Shown: positions 1-11,066, counted from the stretch's first letter. The stretch: 64,000 bases of DNA from Macrocystis pyrifera (GCA_031763025.1 JASSKH010000006.1:5391691-5455690); one strand, 5' to 3'. Program-made: numbers and translations. Notes: a model not told the origin generated them from the letters alone.

Positions 1-272
1 TACGGACAAAGTGATGCGCGTGTGTTGCCGCGAAGGAGAGTTTTTATTTTGGTTGGTTTGGTTCGGCTTGGGTTTATTTGGTTTGTTCGGTGTCTCGCAC
101 TGCGACGAATCTTGGAGACCGTTGGCGTGGACTGCATCGTTGTGGCTGTCCTCGTGATGGTAGCGGTGGTCGCCGTCGTCATTGTCGTCATCGTGATGTA
201 CGCAAAGTATGCGCGACGTGCCCCGTACCGACATTTTCCGGGGTGTATTATTACCCCACAACGTCCACTTGA
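1..272 (-). pseudogene. Inverted relict of the His/Asp repeat family, copy A
   Basis: On the minus strand one frame reads SRILCVHHDDDNDDGDHR followed by HHEDSHNDAVHANGLQDSSQ. This resembles the LCVYR plus His/Asp stretch of the repeat unit encoded at 5786-9808. The complementary plus strand reads as a long Val/Ile run, exactly as the antisense of the main gene does. The stretch runs off the left window edge. Compared with copy B, two of the three differences I can see in this frame are silent (Ile and His codons). Only one partial unit is present, so it is probably a relict or the last exon of a sister gene. No full product can be claimed. Confidence 0.45.
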
Positions 273-3200
273 ATTTTCATCGACGTTTTTAATTTCCACC
301 CCGACCGTATCCGAGGTGTCTCGCTACCGAACAGCACTCCCTACCGCCAAAAGCTCGACGTTTTCCAACGCATCCCCACTACTATTGATACTGTACATAT
401 GTGTACTAATACCAAACATGTTTACTGTCAATTCACAGCTGTTTTCCGAATAGCCGTCCGGACACTTTCGGAGGTGCATAGTTGCCCAAACAAGTTTACT
501 CTCAAACTACTGCTATAATAATGTCTTCCACAAACGTTTTGTACCGTACCATATATCTTCACCGAGTCTGGCCCTGGTTTTATGTAAGGTTGAAGCGATA
601 TAGGTTCTGTAAACCAGTCCGATCGTAAACGGAAGGGACTGAGATCTTTGGCGGCAAAACAATCAGACCTAAAGTCTGCGGAGTCCGATTTCTTTCGTGC
701 ACAGGAAGAAAGGGCCTTACGGTAGCCCTTTCACCAACAATGCCGCAAAAGCGTTTCCACACCAATCCAAATAGTTCCCCCCCAGAAGCCTGCATGAATT
801 TCTGCAGGCTCAGTCAGATCCCTCTGTGTGTACATATGACACGAAACTCTGTGTGATCTAGGCTACAGGCTGCTTCGAGTTCATCAACCGAAATATTTCA
901 AGCATCGGACGTGCAAGCCGTTTGTTGGAGATATGTCCTGCTTGTTGGCGTACGTGTGCTACATGAGCCCCTGCCAACCCGTTCACGAGTGCGTTTTTTT
1001 CGCCAGATGTTTGGGCTTTTGTTTTCCTGGGTGTATCAAGTTTCCAGCGGAAACAGAAAAAGCACATTCGTCAACGGTATGGCAGGGGTTAGTAGAACAC
1101 GTGTACAAAAGGTCTATCTCTTAACAAGCGTGGACACTTGAATCTTTGTGCGGGAAACGTGTAGAATTTGTGTGCTTGCCTTGTATGTGCTTAGAGTCAG
1201 GGTAGGAACGATTTTGGAGTTATATTCTACTTGATGTTGTCCTTACGCAGCCATTTCTTCAAACACGTTCGCGAAACAATTGATAGTACTGTGGCTGGAA
1301 TCATTTCGTCAGGTAAGTGGAAACCACTGGTTTCTTACTACGGAAACGCCTCATTATTAATGACCTTTGTTGAACGTCTGTGGTTGGTCGGGACAGATGT
1401 TCACCGCCAGCGTCGGCCCTAGGCCCTCACCAGACAAATCTGGCTATGCAACGCTCTCCCACTCTTCCTGGGGATCAGTATGATATCAAGCATGCATATA
1501 GGTGACATTCCAGTAGCTATTGCATGCCGCATTTGTAGCAGACACAATTGGGGGCGTTGGGGATAGCTCATCAATACTCCCAAAAAGAACAAAAAATAGA
1601 ACGAATGGAAGTACCGAAAACAAAAAAGGAACTTACACAACTACATTTGGTAATATGAAGTATAAAAATTATACCATCAGTATACTATCACAACAGTATG
1701 ATTCTACTGACCATCAGACAAGGTGTAGCCCATGTTCCAATAATCACATCCACATACATACGTGTCCCTGGTATATTTTACCTGGTATATATAAATGAGA
1801 ATTCAGAATCGAACGAACTCAGACACATGATATTATATACTGCTTACCTGGTAGGTAGAATAAATAGGAAAACATTATCATAAATCACGCGTGATACACA
1901 AAATATACAGATATGTTGGGGTCGGTCGTGTGTAAGCAATCGAAGCGTCCTTTTAACACCGTATTATTATTTGAGTCGTATTTGCTCTACTGTAGCTAGC
2001 AATGAGGTCCACCAATCGGTGCGTTTTTTTCTCGTTCGTGCCTCACATCATCTCCCGGGGGGGGGGGGGGGGGCGGAATTTCGATTGTTTTCAACAGTAG
2101 TTGTCCCGATGTCAAGCGTCTACTCGTATATATAAGAACGCATTTACTGAAGGACTCACTCCGACTTATGAAAGGTGGTTCAACGCGCAGCATGGATACC
2201 TTCGTTCTGCTGGACAAGGCCCAGGTTCAAAATCCAGGAGAACTCGTATCTTGTTTCTTGGGTGCTACGTATTTGTTTTGCCTTTGTTGCTTGGCACCTC
2301 GTATCACACAGCAGACATGCTGTCGGTATGTATACGAACTATGAGTTCTCCTATTAATGGTATGAAATTTGTTGATTCTGTTGTACGAAAAAGTGCCAGA
2401 CGGTAACAGCGGCGCCTTGAAGTAGGCCCACGAGGGGAGGCAGCAAGCTACCCAGATGAGAGCGATACTCAGTGGTAATATTCGAAACGTTAAATTCGGC
2501 TTCTCGCGTAGTTCGTGGCCAACTCGATGTACTACATTTTCTTCGATTAGTTTATGTATTGTGCTAGATGGAACATTTTGTTGTTGCTGGTTCACTCAAA
2601 CACGAATTGTTATTAATGTGCTCACAGTGCTGTCGCTTTGACGGCCTCGATTAGCCTACATCCTCGATCGTAATGAGCATGAAAGCGGGGGCCCGCCCGC
2701 CGCGGCAAAGCCGCCCTTGAACGTTGTGTGATGATCCCATTTTGTGTGCCCGACGACGAAAAATATATGAGTTAACTGTATTTTCAGTACGAATTAATTA
2801 AGTTGAAATTCAGGTCCATTTATTATACGTTTTGGTCAGATTGCATATCCGAATCGAAAAATAAAAAATTGAAACAAGTTTCCTCGAAGATTTTGTTTTT
2901 TAGGCGAGGGTCTCACGCGGGTCAATCTGTGAAAAACACGGACAGCATGCAAAAACCGGCTCGAAAGCAAAGAAATGAGTCGACCTTGTTAGGGTCAAAC
3001 CACTATACTGTTCGCGGGCGAATACAACAATCAATAACTGTTGAAAAGGGCTTTCAAAGCTTGCAAACGTGCCGGCTTTATGGTTGGTTTTGCCTATTGA
3101 GCGTGCTTAAATCAGGGACCGAGAACCCAACTCACCAGAGAAGTACAAGTATATGGTACGAGTATCGTTCTGTGGTTTGTTGTGAAAGTGTGCAAGTCCG

Positions 3201-3751
3201 TACCGGTGTCTAAATAGACCGTCAGTCCCGTGCCAGGCACGAAGAGGCTATCCGACCGAGACCACCAACACCCCCACCCCCCCACACGCTTCACAGCCGT
3301 TTTCTCATCGTCTACAGCAGTTCTCTTGTCACAATCTTCCCGCACCCAACGCCAGTGTCAAAAAAACATCAGCTGCTGTAGCTGCATGATTTTATTGCAT
3401 CCCCGAGTGGAAAAATGAATAAGCACCAGGTACGACAGGGTGTTTTTTAGACGTCCCTAAATGAAGACATCTTGTAGGATAGTTTGCACAAATGTAACAT
3501 TTTATCGCTGGGTTGTACAAAGAAACGTACGATGAGTATATGCAATCTATATCGACCGGGGATACAGCTTGCGAACTCGTTCAACCTGCCGGCTTCTCCG
3601 TTGGTCTTAACAAATGAGCGAGCGTGCTCAAATCACGGAGCGAGAACCCAGAAGAGAAATCCGACGCTTTTCTGGCGCGCTACGGGGATAAACCAGAGAG
3701 GGTTGTGCCAGATATGAAGAGGAGAAGCGACTATCACCGACCCCCCTCCGT
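273..3751. other. No gene recognised
   Basis: This stretch holds only short open frames, most lacking an ATG. One frame near 1234-1422 encodes about 62 residues and is kept open in copy B, but it has no recognised domain. A run of G lies at about 2057-2074. I see no RNA gene, and no mobile element with recognisable ends. Confidence 0.6.
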
Positions 3752-3837
3752 CTCGAAAAGGGATGCGTGGTCAATGGTTAAAGACTAAGCCTTGACTAAG
3801 GCAAGCAACAAATGAGTACGCCCCCCCCCCCCCCCCC
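3752..3837 (+). mobile_element. 5'-truncated LINE 3' end with poly(C) tail
   Basis: The sequence encodes the end of the LINE ORF (sense: Asp/Cys, Val, Val/Met-Val-Lys, then TKASNK and a TGA). It is followed by GTACG and 17 C residues at 3821-3837. The same ending occurs at 25015-25087, 25545-25616 and, on the minus strand, at the 3' end of the long LINE at 33427-38490. The copy is shared with B (48425-48505), so it predates the duplication. Only about 70 bp of coding end is present, typical of severe 5' truncation. Confidence 0.7.
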
Positions 3838-3934
3838 GCCCGCGCCCACTCCATCACTACTCTATTATTCACTTCTTGGCTCTCTCCACACCAGTAGCAT
3901 AATCATATACAGGCAAGATCTTCCCGCACACCCA

Positions 3935-4340
3935 ACGCAGTAGTAGCAGCAGCAGCAGACGCATAAGCAGAAGCACAGCAGCAGCGTAGCAGCACGGCGG
4001 TACGAGCAAGATCTCCGCGGCCTGTTCGCCAAGCGTCCAAGTTGGGCTCCGGGCGTGCATAGAGCGTAATGCTCGGGCGCGGTTACGCCAGCAGGCTGGC
4101 ATTGAGCGCACCATTGTTTATCAGCAGCAACTCATACTCGAAGAAGGCCCTCGCCTTTTCTGCCGTGATGCTACTGCTGCACGTTATTGCAGCAGTCTGC
4201 TGCTTATGCTGGTACTGCTGCTGCAGCTAGCTGTTGTGTTACTAGCTTGTCCGCATGATCCTCCTGCTTGTCAATATCAGGCGATAGCGGCTGGCAGCGG
4301 CATTACTGTTGTTGCCGTTCTACTGGCACTTTTGTATCTT
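3935..4340. repeat. CAG/CTG-rich interrupted triplet region
   Basis: Runs of GCA and CTG triplets occur on both halves (for example around 3938-3995 and 4160-4235). They are interspersed with unique sequence and also present in copy B at about 48605-48975. Open frames here read as poly-Leu or poly-Gln-like strings and are not credible genes. Confidence 0.6.
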
Positions 4341-5375
4341 TGGTCGCTGCATATATTCGATTCTTTTTTTCGCGCCCACTTCGTTTCCCCGCTTTAGGGA
4401 TCGTTACAAAAATCAGGATCTTCCTTTTCTACGCAAGTGCCGTATCGGCCCCTTTGGATAAAAAGTGTATCCATTTGGTCTTGCCGATAAATAATTACCT
4501 CTATTTCCAGTACGATTGTATTTAATCACATTTACCACCAAAGGTCACAATCGACCGTCGGTTTCTGTATTGCAGTTCGTGGTTCGGGACATATTACACG
4601 ATATTATTAACGTACCCTCTACGAGCACTCGTACGACGTACTGCTCGAGCTCTCATCATGTCAAATTGCCAAACGTCATACTTTGACACATTATACAGTC
4701 GTACCTGTACCAGCTACTCTACTGCTGTAGGAGATCGTGCAATGTGTTTTAAATTGCGTAAAAAAACACGACGTGCCAGTTGTATCGTATATTTCGTACA
4801 GGAATGCAGCTTACCCCGGATTTGATTAACACGTCAACATTCGAAGCAAGCGTTGGTTAGCCTTAGTCCTTTCGTCTCGTACACAGTGTGTGTCAATCAT
4901 GTTTTGATGGAACACGTAGTGAGCTCTACTGTCTTGTAGAGCTGCAAAGCTAATCCAACTGTAGCACTTTGCAATGTGGTTTGCATGCCATTTTTCAGGT
5001 GGACACGTTTCACTCACATTTTGCAGTTCGTAATGGGTCAATCAATTACGTAAAACGGATTGGCGTATGCCCAACCTCCGCTCACAACGAGTACCACCTT
5101 CCGTGGTACTCTACTACCTTGTTGCGCGGAACCCATTTCGGCACGACGTGGATACGGCAGCATCCATACCGTTGGGTGTAGGCATGTCAAATGTTTGATC
5201 GTGTTCTCTTTTGTTTCTCTGATGGCTGGATCAAGCAGGCCGACCATCTCCCTCGCTCTCCTTCACTTTCATACTGTATGTATACATTTATCGTTCGTTC
5301 GCTCTCGCCATCCATACCCCTCTGTTTCACTCGCCCGCTCACCCTCTGTCTCAACCACTCCCTCACTCTCTATTT
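4341..5375. other. No gene recognised
   Basis: This unique, AT-richer sequence is shared with copy B. It contains short frames without domains, and no RNA gene or terminal repeats were recognised. Confidence 0.5.
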
Positions 5376-5498
5376 CTGTCTTAAATTTACGTCTTCCTTT
5401 CTCTACCCGTGTCTTTCTCTCTCTCTCTCCTTCCCCCTCTCCCTCTCCCCCTCTCCCCCTCGCCCCTGCTCTCGCGCCCTCTGCTCTCTGTGTCTTTC
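5376..5498 (+). promoter_or_regulatory. Pyrimidine-rich leader or splice-acceptor tract of the repeat gene
   Basis: About 100 bases of nearly pure C/T directly precede the first ATG of the repeat-protein gene at 5499, in both copies (B about 50060-50170). It could be a pyrimidine-rich 5' leader or core promoter. Alternatively it is the polypyrimidine tract of an intron whose first AG is in ATGAAG. The sequence alone does not decide. Confidence 0.35.
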
Positions 5499-5785
5499 AT
5501 GAAGAAATACGAGGAGAGCGAGGTCAGGCCAGCGACATGCAACCTGCACATGGACGTTATGCCTCACGTCTTAGGCGTCAACGACGAGAGCGACAAGCAC
5601 CACCACGACAGCGACCTCCACCCCCACGAAAACGGCCTTAACCGACCCAACGACCGCAACCACCGTCACAGTAAGGACAGCGATGGTGATGAGAAGAAAG
5701 GCCCTCTCTCACACTTCCGTCAGAGAACGAGGACGTCGACCCCATTCGTAGCCTACGGGATACTATCTTCGAGAGCGAAAGCCTC
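5499..5785 (+). pseudogene. N-terminal part of repeat gene, copy A, out of frame with its body
   Basis: From the ATG at 5499 the frame reads MKKYEESEVRPATC and a His/Asp/Asn/Arg-rich stretch (KHHHDSD, NDRNHRHSKDSDGDEKKG). This matches residues 1-70 or so of the intact B version almost exactly. Near 5713 copy A has one C fewer than B in a CCTTCC/CTTCC context. The frame therefore leaves that of the repeat body, which begins at the in-frame ATG at 5786. It may be a real frameshift or a sequencing error. If real, translation of A would have to start at 5786. Confidence 0.6.
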
Positions 5786-8700
5786 ATGGAGTACGTTCAG
5801 ATCGGAATCCAAAAGCTCGCGGATGGGTACAACGACGACGGCGACCGTCACCTAAAGCATGCCAACAAGGACACCCACGAGACGGGAGACGACCGCAGCC
5901 TGCAGCACTCAGCGAAGGTGCAACGCGTCGACAATGCGCGGAGCCCGCGCAAGCCCACATGGGCCACCTTTGTCTCGGCATACGGGGGAATTGGGCTACG
6001 AACGGTTCCGGTACAGCACAGCAGCAGCTTGGCCAGCGCCTCGGCGGGCGATGCATGCCGCGCCCTGTGCGTGTATCGCCCCCACGACCACCACGGCGAC
6101 GGCCACGACGAGCTGGACGGCGATCGTTACTCCGAGATTGACAACAAGGCTGCCCACGACACGAAGGACAACCCCATCTCGCAGCACTCCGCGGAGCTCC
6201 GAGACGTCCACGCTGCACGGAGCCCGCGCAAGCCCACATGGGCCTCCTTTGTCTCGGCGTCCGGGGGCATTGAGTTACGTACGGTTCGATTACAGCACAA
6301 CCGCAGCGTAATCAGAGCCTCGGCAGGCGATGCATGCCGGGTCCTGTGCGTGTATCGCCCCCACGACCACCACGGCGACGGCCACGACGAGCTGGACGGC
6401 GATCGTTACTCCGAGATTGACAACCAGGCTGCCCACGACACGAAGGACAACCCCATCTCGCAGCACTGCGCGGAGCTCCGAGACGTCCACGCTGCGCGGA
6501 GCCCGCGCAAGCCCACATGGGCCACCTTTGTCTCGGCATACGGGGGAATTGGGCTACGAACGGTTCCGGTACAGCACAGCAGCAGCTTGGCCAGCGCCTC
6601 GGCAGGCGATGCATGCCGCGCCCTGTGCGTGTATCGCCCCCACGACCACCACGGCGACGGGCACGACGAGCTGGACGGCGATCGTTACTCCGAGATTGAC
6701 AACAAGGCTGCCCACGACACGAAGGACAACCCCATCTCGCAGCACTCCGCGGAGCTCCGAGACGTCCACGCTGCACGGAGCCCGCGCAAGCCCACATGGG
6801 CCTCCTTTGTCTCGGCGTCCGGGGGCATTGAGTTACGTACGGTTCGATTACAGCACAACCGCAGCGTAATCAGAGCCTCGGCAGGCGATGCATGCCGGGT
6901 CCTGTGCGTGTATCGCCCCCACGACCACCACGGCGACGGCGACGACGAGCTGGACGGCGATCGTTACTCCGAGATTGACAACCAGGCTGCCCACGACACG
7001 AAGGACAACCCCATCTCGCAGCACTGCGCGGAGCTCCGAGACGTCCACGCTGCGCGGAGCCCGCGCAAGCCCACATGGGCCACCTTTGTCTCGGCATACG
7101 GGGGAATTGGGCTACGAACGGTTCCGGTACAGCACAGCAGCAGCTTGGCCAGCGCCTCGGCAGGCGATGCATGCCGCGCCCTGTGCGTGTATCGCCCCCA
7201 CGACCACCACGGCGACGGCCACGACGAGCTGGACGGCGATCGTTACTCCGAGATTGACAACAAGGCTGCCCACGACACGAAGGACAACCCCATCTCGCAG
7301 TACTCCGCGGAGCTCCGAGACGTCCACGCTGCACGGAGCCCGCGCAAGCCCACATGGGCCTCCTTTGTCTCGGCGTCCGGGGGCATTGAGTTACGTACGG
7401 TTCGATTACAGCACAACCGCAGCGTAATCAGAGCCTCGGCAGGCGATGCATGCCGGGTCCTGTGCGTGTATCGCCCCCACGACCACCACGGCGACGGCCA
7501 CGACGAGCTGGACGGCGATCGTTACTCCGAGATTGACAACCAGGCTGCCCACGACACGAAGGACAACCCCATCTCGCAGCACTGCGCGGAGCTCCGAGAC
7601 GTCCACGCTGCGCGGAGCCCGCGCAAGCCCACATGGGCCACCTTTGTCTCGGCATACGGGGGAATTGGGCTACGAACGGTTCCGGTACAGCACAGCAGCA
7701 GCTTGGCCAGCGCCTCGGCAGGCGATGCATGCCGCGCCCTGTGCGTGTATCGTCCCCACGACCACCACGGCAACGGCCACGACGAGACAGACGACCGTCA
7801 TCCCGGGCATGCCAACAAGGACACCCACGACACGGGCGACAACCGCAGTCTGCAGCACTCAGCGGGAGTCCTCGGCGTCGACGCTGTGCGGAGTCCGCGC
7901 ATAACCACATGTGCCACGTTTTTCTCTGCATACGGGGGAATTGGGCTACGAACGGTTCTGGTACAGCACAGCAGCAGCGTGGCCAGCGCCTCGGCAGGCG
8001 ATGCATGCCGCGTCCTCTGCGTGTATCGCCCCCCCGACCACCACGGCGACGGCCACGACGAGCTGGACGGCGATCGTTACTCCGAGATTGACAACAAGGC
8101 TGCCCACGACACGGGGGACAACTGCAGCCTGCAGCACCCGGCGAAGATGCAACGCGTCGACTCTGCGCAGAGCCCGCGCATACCCACATGTTCCACGTTT
8201 GCCTCGGCGTACGGGGCTATTAAGCTACGTACGGTTCTTGTACAGCACAACAGCAGCGTGGCAAGCACCTCGACAGGCGATACATGCCTCGTCCTGTGCG
8301 TGTATCGCCACCACATCCACCACGGCGATCGTCAAGACAGCCACAACGTCGTCCTTCACCACGAGATTGCCAACCAGGACACCGTTGACACAGGGGACAG
8401 CTGCAGCCTGCAGCACTTAACGGAGGTCCTAGGCGTCGATGCTACGCGGAGCCAGCGCATACTCACGTGGGTCACCTTTGTCTCGTCGTCCTGGGGCATT
8501 GAGCTACGTACCGCTCCGGTACAGCACAACTGCGGCGTGGCCAGCGCCTCGGCAGGCGATGCATGCCGCGCCTTGTGCGTATTTCGCCACCACAACCACC
8601 ACCACGACGGCCACGACGAGCAGGACGGCGATCGTCACCTCAAGCATTCCAGCAAGGACACCCACGACACGGGGGACAACCGCAGTCTGCAGCACGCAGC

Positions 8701-9808
8701 GGAGGTGCAACGCGTCAACGCTGCGCGGAGCCCGCGCATACCTACATGGGTCACTTTTGTCTTGACGTACGAGGACATAGGGCTACGCACGGCTCCAGTA
8801 CAGCACAACAGCAGCGTGGCCAGCGCCTCGGCAGGCGATGCATGCCGCGTCCTGTGCGTGTATCGCCCCCGCGATGACCACGACGACGGCCACGACGAGC
8901 ATGACGGCGACCGTCACCCGGAGCATGCCAACCAGGACACCCACGACACGGGCGACAATCCCAACCCGGAGCGCTCGGCGGATGTCTTAGGCGTGGACGC
9001 TGCGCGGAGCCCGCGCATGCCCACATGTGCTACCTATGCCTCGGCGTATGGGGCTATTGGGCTACGTACGGTTCTGGTACAGCACAACAGCAGCGTGGCC
9101 ACTGCCTCGGCATGCGTTGCATGCCGCGTCCTGTGCGTGTATCGCCACAACAACCACTACGACGATCGTCAAGACGACCACGACGGCGTCCTTCACCACA
9201 CGACTGCCAACCTGGACACCCACGACACGGGGGACAACTGCAGCCTGCAGCGCTCGGCGGAGGTCGTAGGCATCGACTCTCGGCGTAGCCCACGTATGCT
9301 CGCAGTGCCCACCTTTATCTCGACCTACGGGGGCATTGGGTTGAGCACCGGTCTGGTACGGCCCAACCCCAGCGTGACGACCATCTCGTCAGGCGATGCA
9401 TGCCGCGTCCTGTGCGTGTATCGCCACCACAACCACCACGGCGACCGCCACGACAACCAGGACGTCGACCGTCACCATCAGATTGTCAACCAGGTCGCCC
9501 GGGATACGGGGGACAACCGCAGCCTGCAGCACTCGGCGGAGGTCGAAGGCGTCGACTCTCCGCGGAGCCCACGTATGCTCACAGTGCCCACCTTTGTCTC
9601 GGCGTACGGGGATGCCGGGTGGGCTATGCTCTCGCAGTGGAACAATGACCTCGGTAATGACACAGTCTGCTCCAAGAGCAAGGACCTAGACAGTGAAGGC
9701 TACTCGACGCACGACAGTACTTGGTGCTCCGTGTACGCAACGGATTGTTTTTTGTGGAGAGTAGTACACGTGGTGAGCGTCGTTCTGTACTGGATGTTTT
9801 TCCTTTAG
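5786..9808 (+). CDS. Giant tandem-repeat His/Asp-rich protein, copy A (1340 aa)
   Basis: The function is unknown and I recognise no family. The protein is 14 tandem units of about 93 residues, the first and last incomplete. Units start at residue 88 with GDACR(A/V)LCVYR, a C-x3-C pair. A His/Asp cluster follows (HDHHGDGHDELDGDRYSE in most units), then SPR(K/I)PT, TFVSAYGGIGLRT, VQH(N/S)SSVASASA. The spaced His and Asp residues suggest metal or cation binding, which is inference. The last about 135 residues diverge and finish in a hydrophobic stretch (residues 1321-1340, FLWRVVHVVSVVLYWMFFL). That would fit a tail anchor or an anchor-signal, though no signal peptide is visible. No stop or frame-breaking indel occurs over about 4 kb of repeats, which argues for coding. 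Its 5' part lies out of frame at 5499-5785. The paralogue is at 50171-53215. Confidence 0.7.
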   Translation: MEYVQIGIQKLADGYNDDGDRHLKHANKDTHETGDDRSLQHSAKVQRVDNARSPRKPTWATFVSAYGGIGLRTVPVQHSSSLASASAGDACRALCVYRPHDHHGDGHDELDGDRYSEIDNKAAHDTKDNPISQHSAELRDVHAARSPRKPTWASFVSASGGIELRTVRLQHNRSVIRASAGDACRVLCVYRPHDHHGDGHDELDGDRYSEIDNQAAHDTKDNPISQHCAELRDVHAARSPRKPTWATFVSAYGGIGLRTVPVQHSSSLASASAGDACRALCVYRPHDHHGDGHDELDGDRYSEIDNKAAHDTKDNPISQHSAELRDVHAARSPRKPTWASFVSASGGIELRTVRLQHNRSVIRASAGDACRVLCVYRPHDHHGDGDDELDGDRYSEIDNQAAHDTKDNPISQHCAELRDVHAARSPRKPTWATFVSAYGGIGLRTVPVQHSSSLASASAGDACRALCVYRPHDHHGDGHDELDGDRYSEIDNKAAHDTKDNPISQYSAELRDVHAARSPRKPTWASFVSASGGIELRTVRLQHNRSVIRASAGDACRVLCVYRPHDHHGDGHDELDGDRYSEIDNQAAHDTKDNPISQHCAELRDVHAARSPRKPTWATFVSAYGGIGLRTVPVQHSSSLASASAGDACRALCVYRPHDHHGNGHDETDDRHPGHANKDTHDTGDNRSLQHSAGVLGVDAVRSPRITTCATFFSAYGGIGLRTVLVQHSSSVASASAGDACRVLCVYRPPDHHGDGHDELDGDRYSEIDNKAAHDTGDNCSLQHPAKMQRVDSAQSPRIPTCSTFASAYGAIKLRTVLVQHNSSVASTSTGDTCLVLCVYRHHIHHGDRQDSHNVVLHHEIANQDTVDTGDSCSLQHLTEVLGVDATRSQRILTWVTFVSSSWGIELRTAPVQHNCGVASASAGDACRALCVFRHHNHHHDGHDEQDGDRHLKHSSKDTHDTGDNRSLQHAAEVQRVNAARSPRIPTWVTFVLTYEDIGLRTAPVQHNSSVASASAGDACRVLCVYRPRDDHDDGHDEHDGDRHPEHANQDTHDTGDNPNPERSADVLGVDAARSPRMPTCATYASAYGAIGLRTVLVQHNSSVATASACVACRVLCVYRHNNHYDDRQDDHDGVLHHTTANLDTHDTGDNCSLQRSAEVVGIDSRRSPRMLAVPTFISTYGGIGLSTGLVRPNPSVTTISSGDACRVLCVYRHHNHHGDRHDNQDVDRHHQIVNQVARDTGDNRSLQHSAEVEGVDSPRSPRMLTVPTFVSAYGDAGWAMLSQWNNDLGNDTVCSKSKDLDSEGYSTHDSTWCSVYATDCFLWRVVHVVSVVLYWMFFL
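6047..9640 (+). repeat. 279 bp tandem repeat with a 558 bp higher-order dimer
   Basis: The coding array has a 279 bp period. Between 6047 and 7720 two alternating unit types form a 558 bp dimer present three times, nearly identical. Repeat boundaries recur at 6047, 6605, 7163 and 7721. Units after 7721 are older and more diverged, one being a codon shorter. Copy B has only one dimer at the same place, so A gained two dimers (1116 bp) after duplication, or B lost them. Confidence 0.85.
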
Positions 9809-10604
9809 GGTTCTCCCTCCTGCTACGCGAATGGGCTACCTGGCACATTATATGTGTGCGTTTCGAGCAAAATGGGTATGGCCAGCGTCGGTTAAGTACA
9901 CTGCTATTAGTAGATAAATATGGGGTGTACCCTTCTGATAAGTCCTTATCACGCTATGCTGTTTTATTGAGGTTAGGGCAGTTGGCGTCCGCTTATGACA
10001 CTCTGGGATGTTTTCAGCTTACTGGTACGTCATATCAGATCTCGTTGTGCATTCCTTTTGTTGAATATTACAATAACGTGCACTCGTTTTATTGTCAATA
10101 CCTCTGTGGGAGGTACCCTCCTCCTAGGCCACTATCACGTTGGGGCTTTGCTGTGTATTGGGGAATAGCTTGAAAACGATCTGTTCATTCTGCTGATCTT
10201 TCGTGTCGTACTGTCTGGTACACACTGTGGTACGCAGTTAGCGCATCGTGCGTGGTTTCTGTAGCTTGGATACACGTAACTCGACACGAAAACAGTCGAT
10301 GCCTGTCGAGCTCATCAATGTCCGGCTCATAAACATAGGTCAGACCGAAACCAGGGGAGGAGAGAGGGGTCACGGGAACAAGGAGATCTGCTCTATGACC
10401 TTGTGTCAACCGGAGTAAACCCAAATGCCAGTACGTACCTATCCGATTTGGCATAAAGCACAGATATATACGAACGGCGTATAGTTGTGAGTCAAGTAGG
10501 TCCTAAGCGTTTTAAACAGGAAAACGGGTCGGATGTTTTGCGAGGGTTGCTTGGAACACGGTTTTTTTTAGTTAGAGTCATGTCCCGTGATTGCTTGTTG
10601 TGCG
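9809..10604. other. 3' flank of the repeat gene, no gene recognised
   Basis: An overlapping frame continuing past the gene stop is closed earlier in copy B, so it is not conserved coding sequence. This is probably 3' untranslated and intergenic DNA. Confidence 0.5.
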
Positions 10605-11066
10605 TTACGCTGTGTTTTGTAGCATGCACGAGAAGGGTTCGGAGGGACGAGCACCGTGGGAAACATTTTCTCCCTCAACTTGTTTGTTCTCGCTCGTTTG
10701 AGTTGCTGTCTGCGCTGTGCTTCTTAGTGTGCTATGGTGGGTGATGTCTATTAGTGTTTCGTGGTCTTCGTTGCGCACGTTTGTGTAAAAACTGTTATGC
10801 TCAAGTCGCTGAGTATTTAGGACGTAAAACTCACTAAAGCAAAGATCGCCTGGAGATGGGTTCAAATTGCGTATGTCGGGGCTGAAACAGTGATGTTGTC
10901 GGGGTGTCCGGGAATTCGGGGTGAAGGGGAGGGTGTGGGTGTGGTGTGCACGTGTGTGGTCTGGGGAAGAATGGGGGTGGGAGTAGATCGATCGTCTCGT
11001 ATCGTGCTGTTTGCTTCGTACGTATTTTGTCGCACGCGAAATGGGGACCATGAAGTTAGGGACCAT
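10605..11066 (-). CDS. Hypothetical open frame conserved in length between copies (153 aa)
   Basis: The frame starts at an ATG (minus strand, 11066) and encodes a His/Thr/Ser/Pro-rich product with no recognised domain. The same frame with the same length is open in copy B (54162-54623). Many differences between the copies change the amino acid, so selection on the protein is not evident. It contains low-complexity stretches (HTHT-like). It may be a chance open frame. Confidence 0.2.
   Translation of the reverse strand: MVPNFMVPISRATKYVRSKQHDTRRSIYSHPHSSPDHTRAHHTHTLPFTPNSRTPRQHHCFSPDIRNLNPSPGDLCFSEFYVLNTQRLEHNSFYTNVRNEDHETLIDITHHSTLRSTAQTATQTSENKQVEGENVSHGARPSEPFSCMLQNTA

Noticed and set aside
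22-453. Val/Ile-rich membrane-like protein at the window start
   Set aside because: The hydrophobic run is the antisense of His/Asp codons, the same shadow as seen under the main repeat gene.
5060-5641. 193-residue frame upstream of the repeat gene
   Set aside because: It has no ATG start, runs through the C/T tract and then overlaps the real coding sequence in a wrong frame.
5784-9293. Many long open frames on the other frames and the minus strand of the repeat gene (up to 253 residues)
   Set aside because: They share the 279 bp period and arise because the GC-rich repeat lacks stops in several frames. Only the plus-strand frame from 5786 runs through all units and ends in a sensible C terminus.
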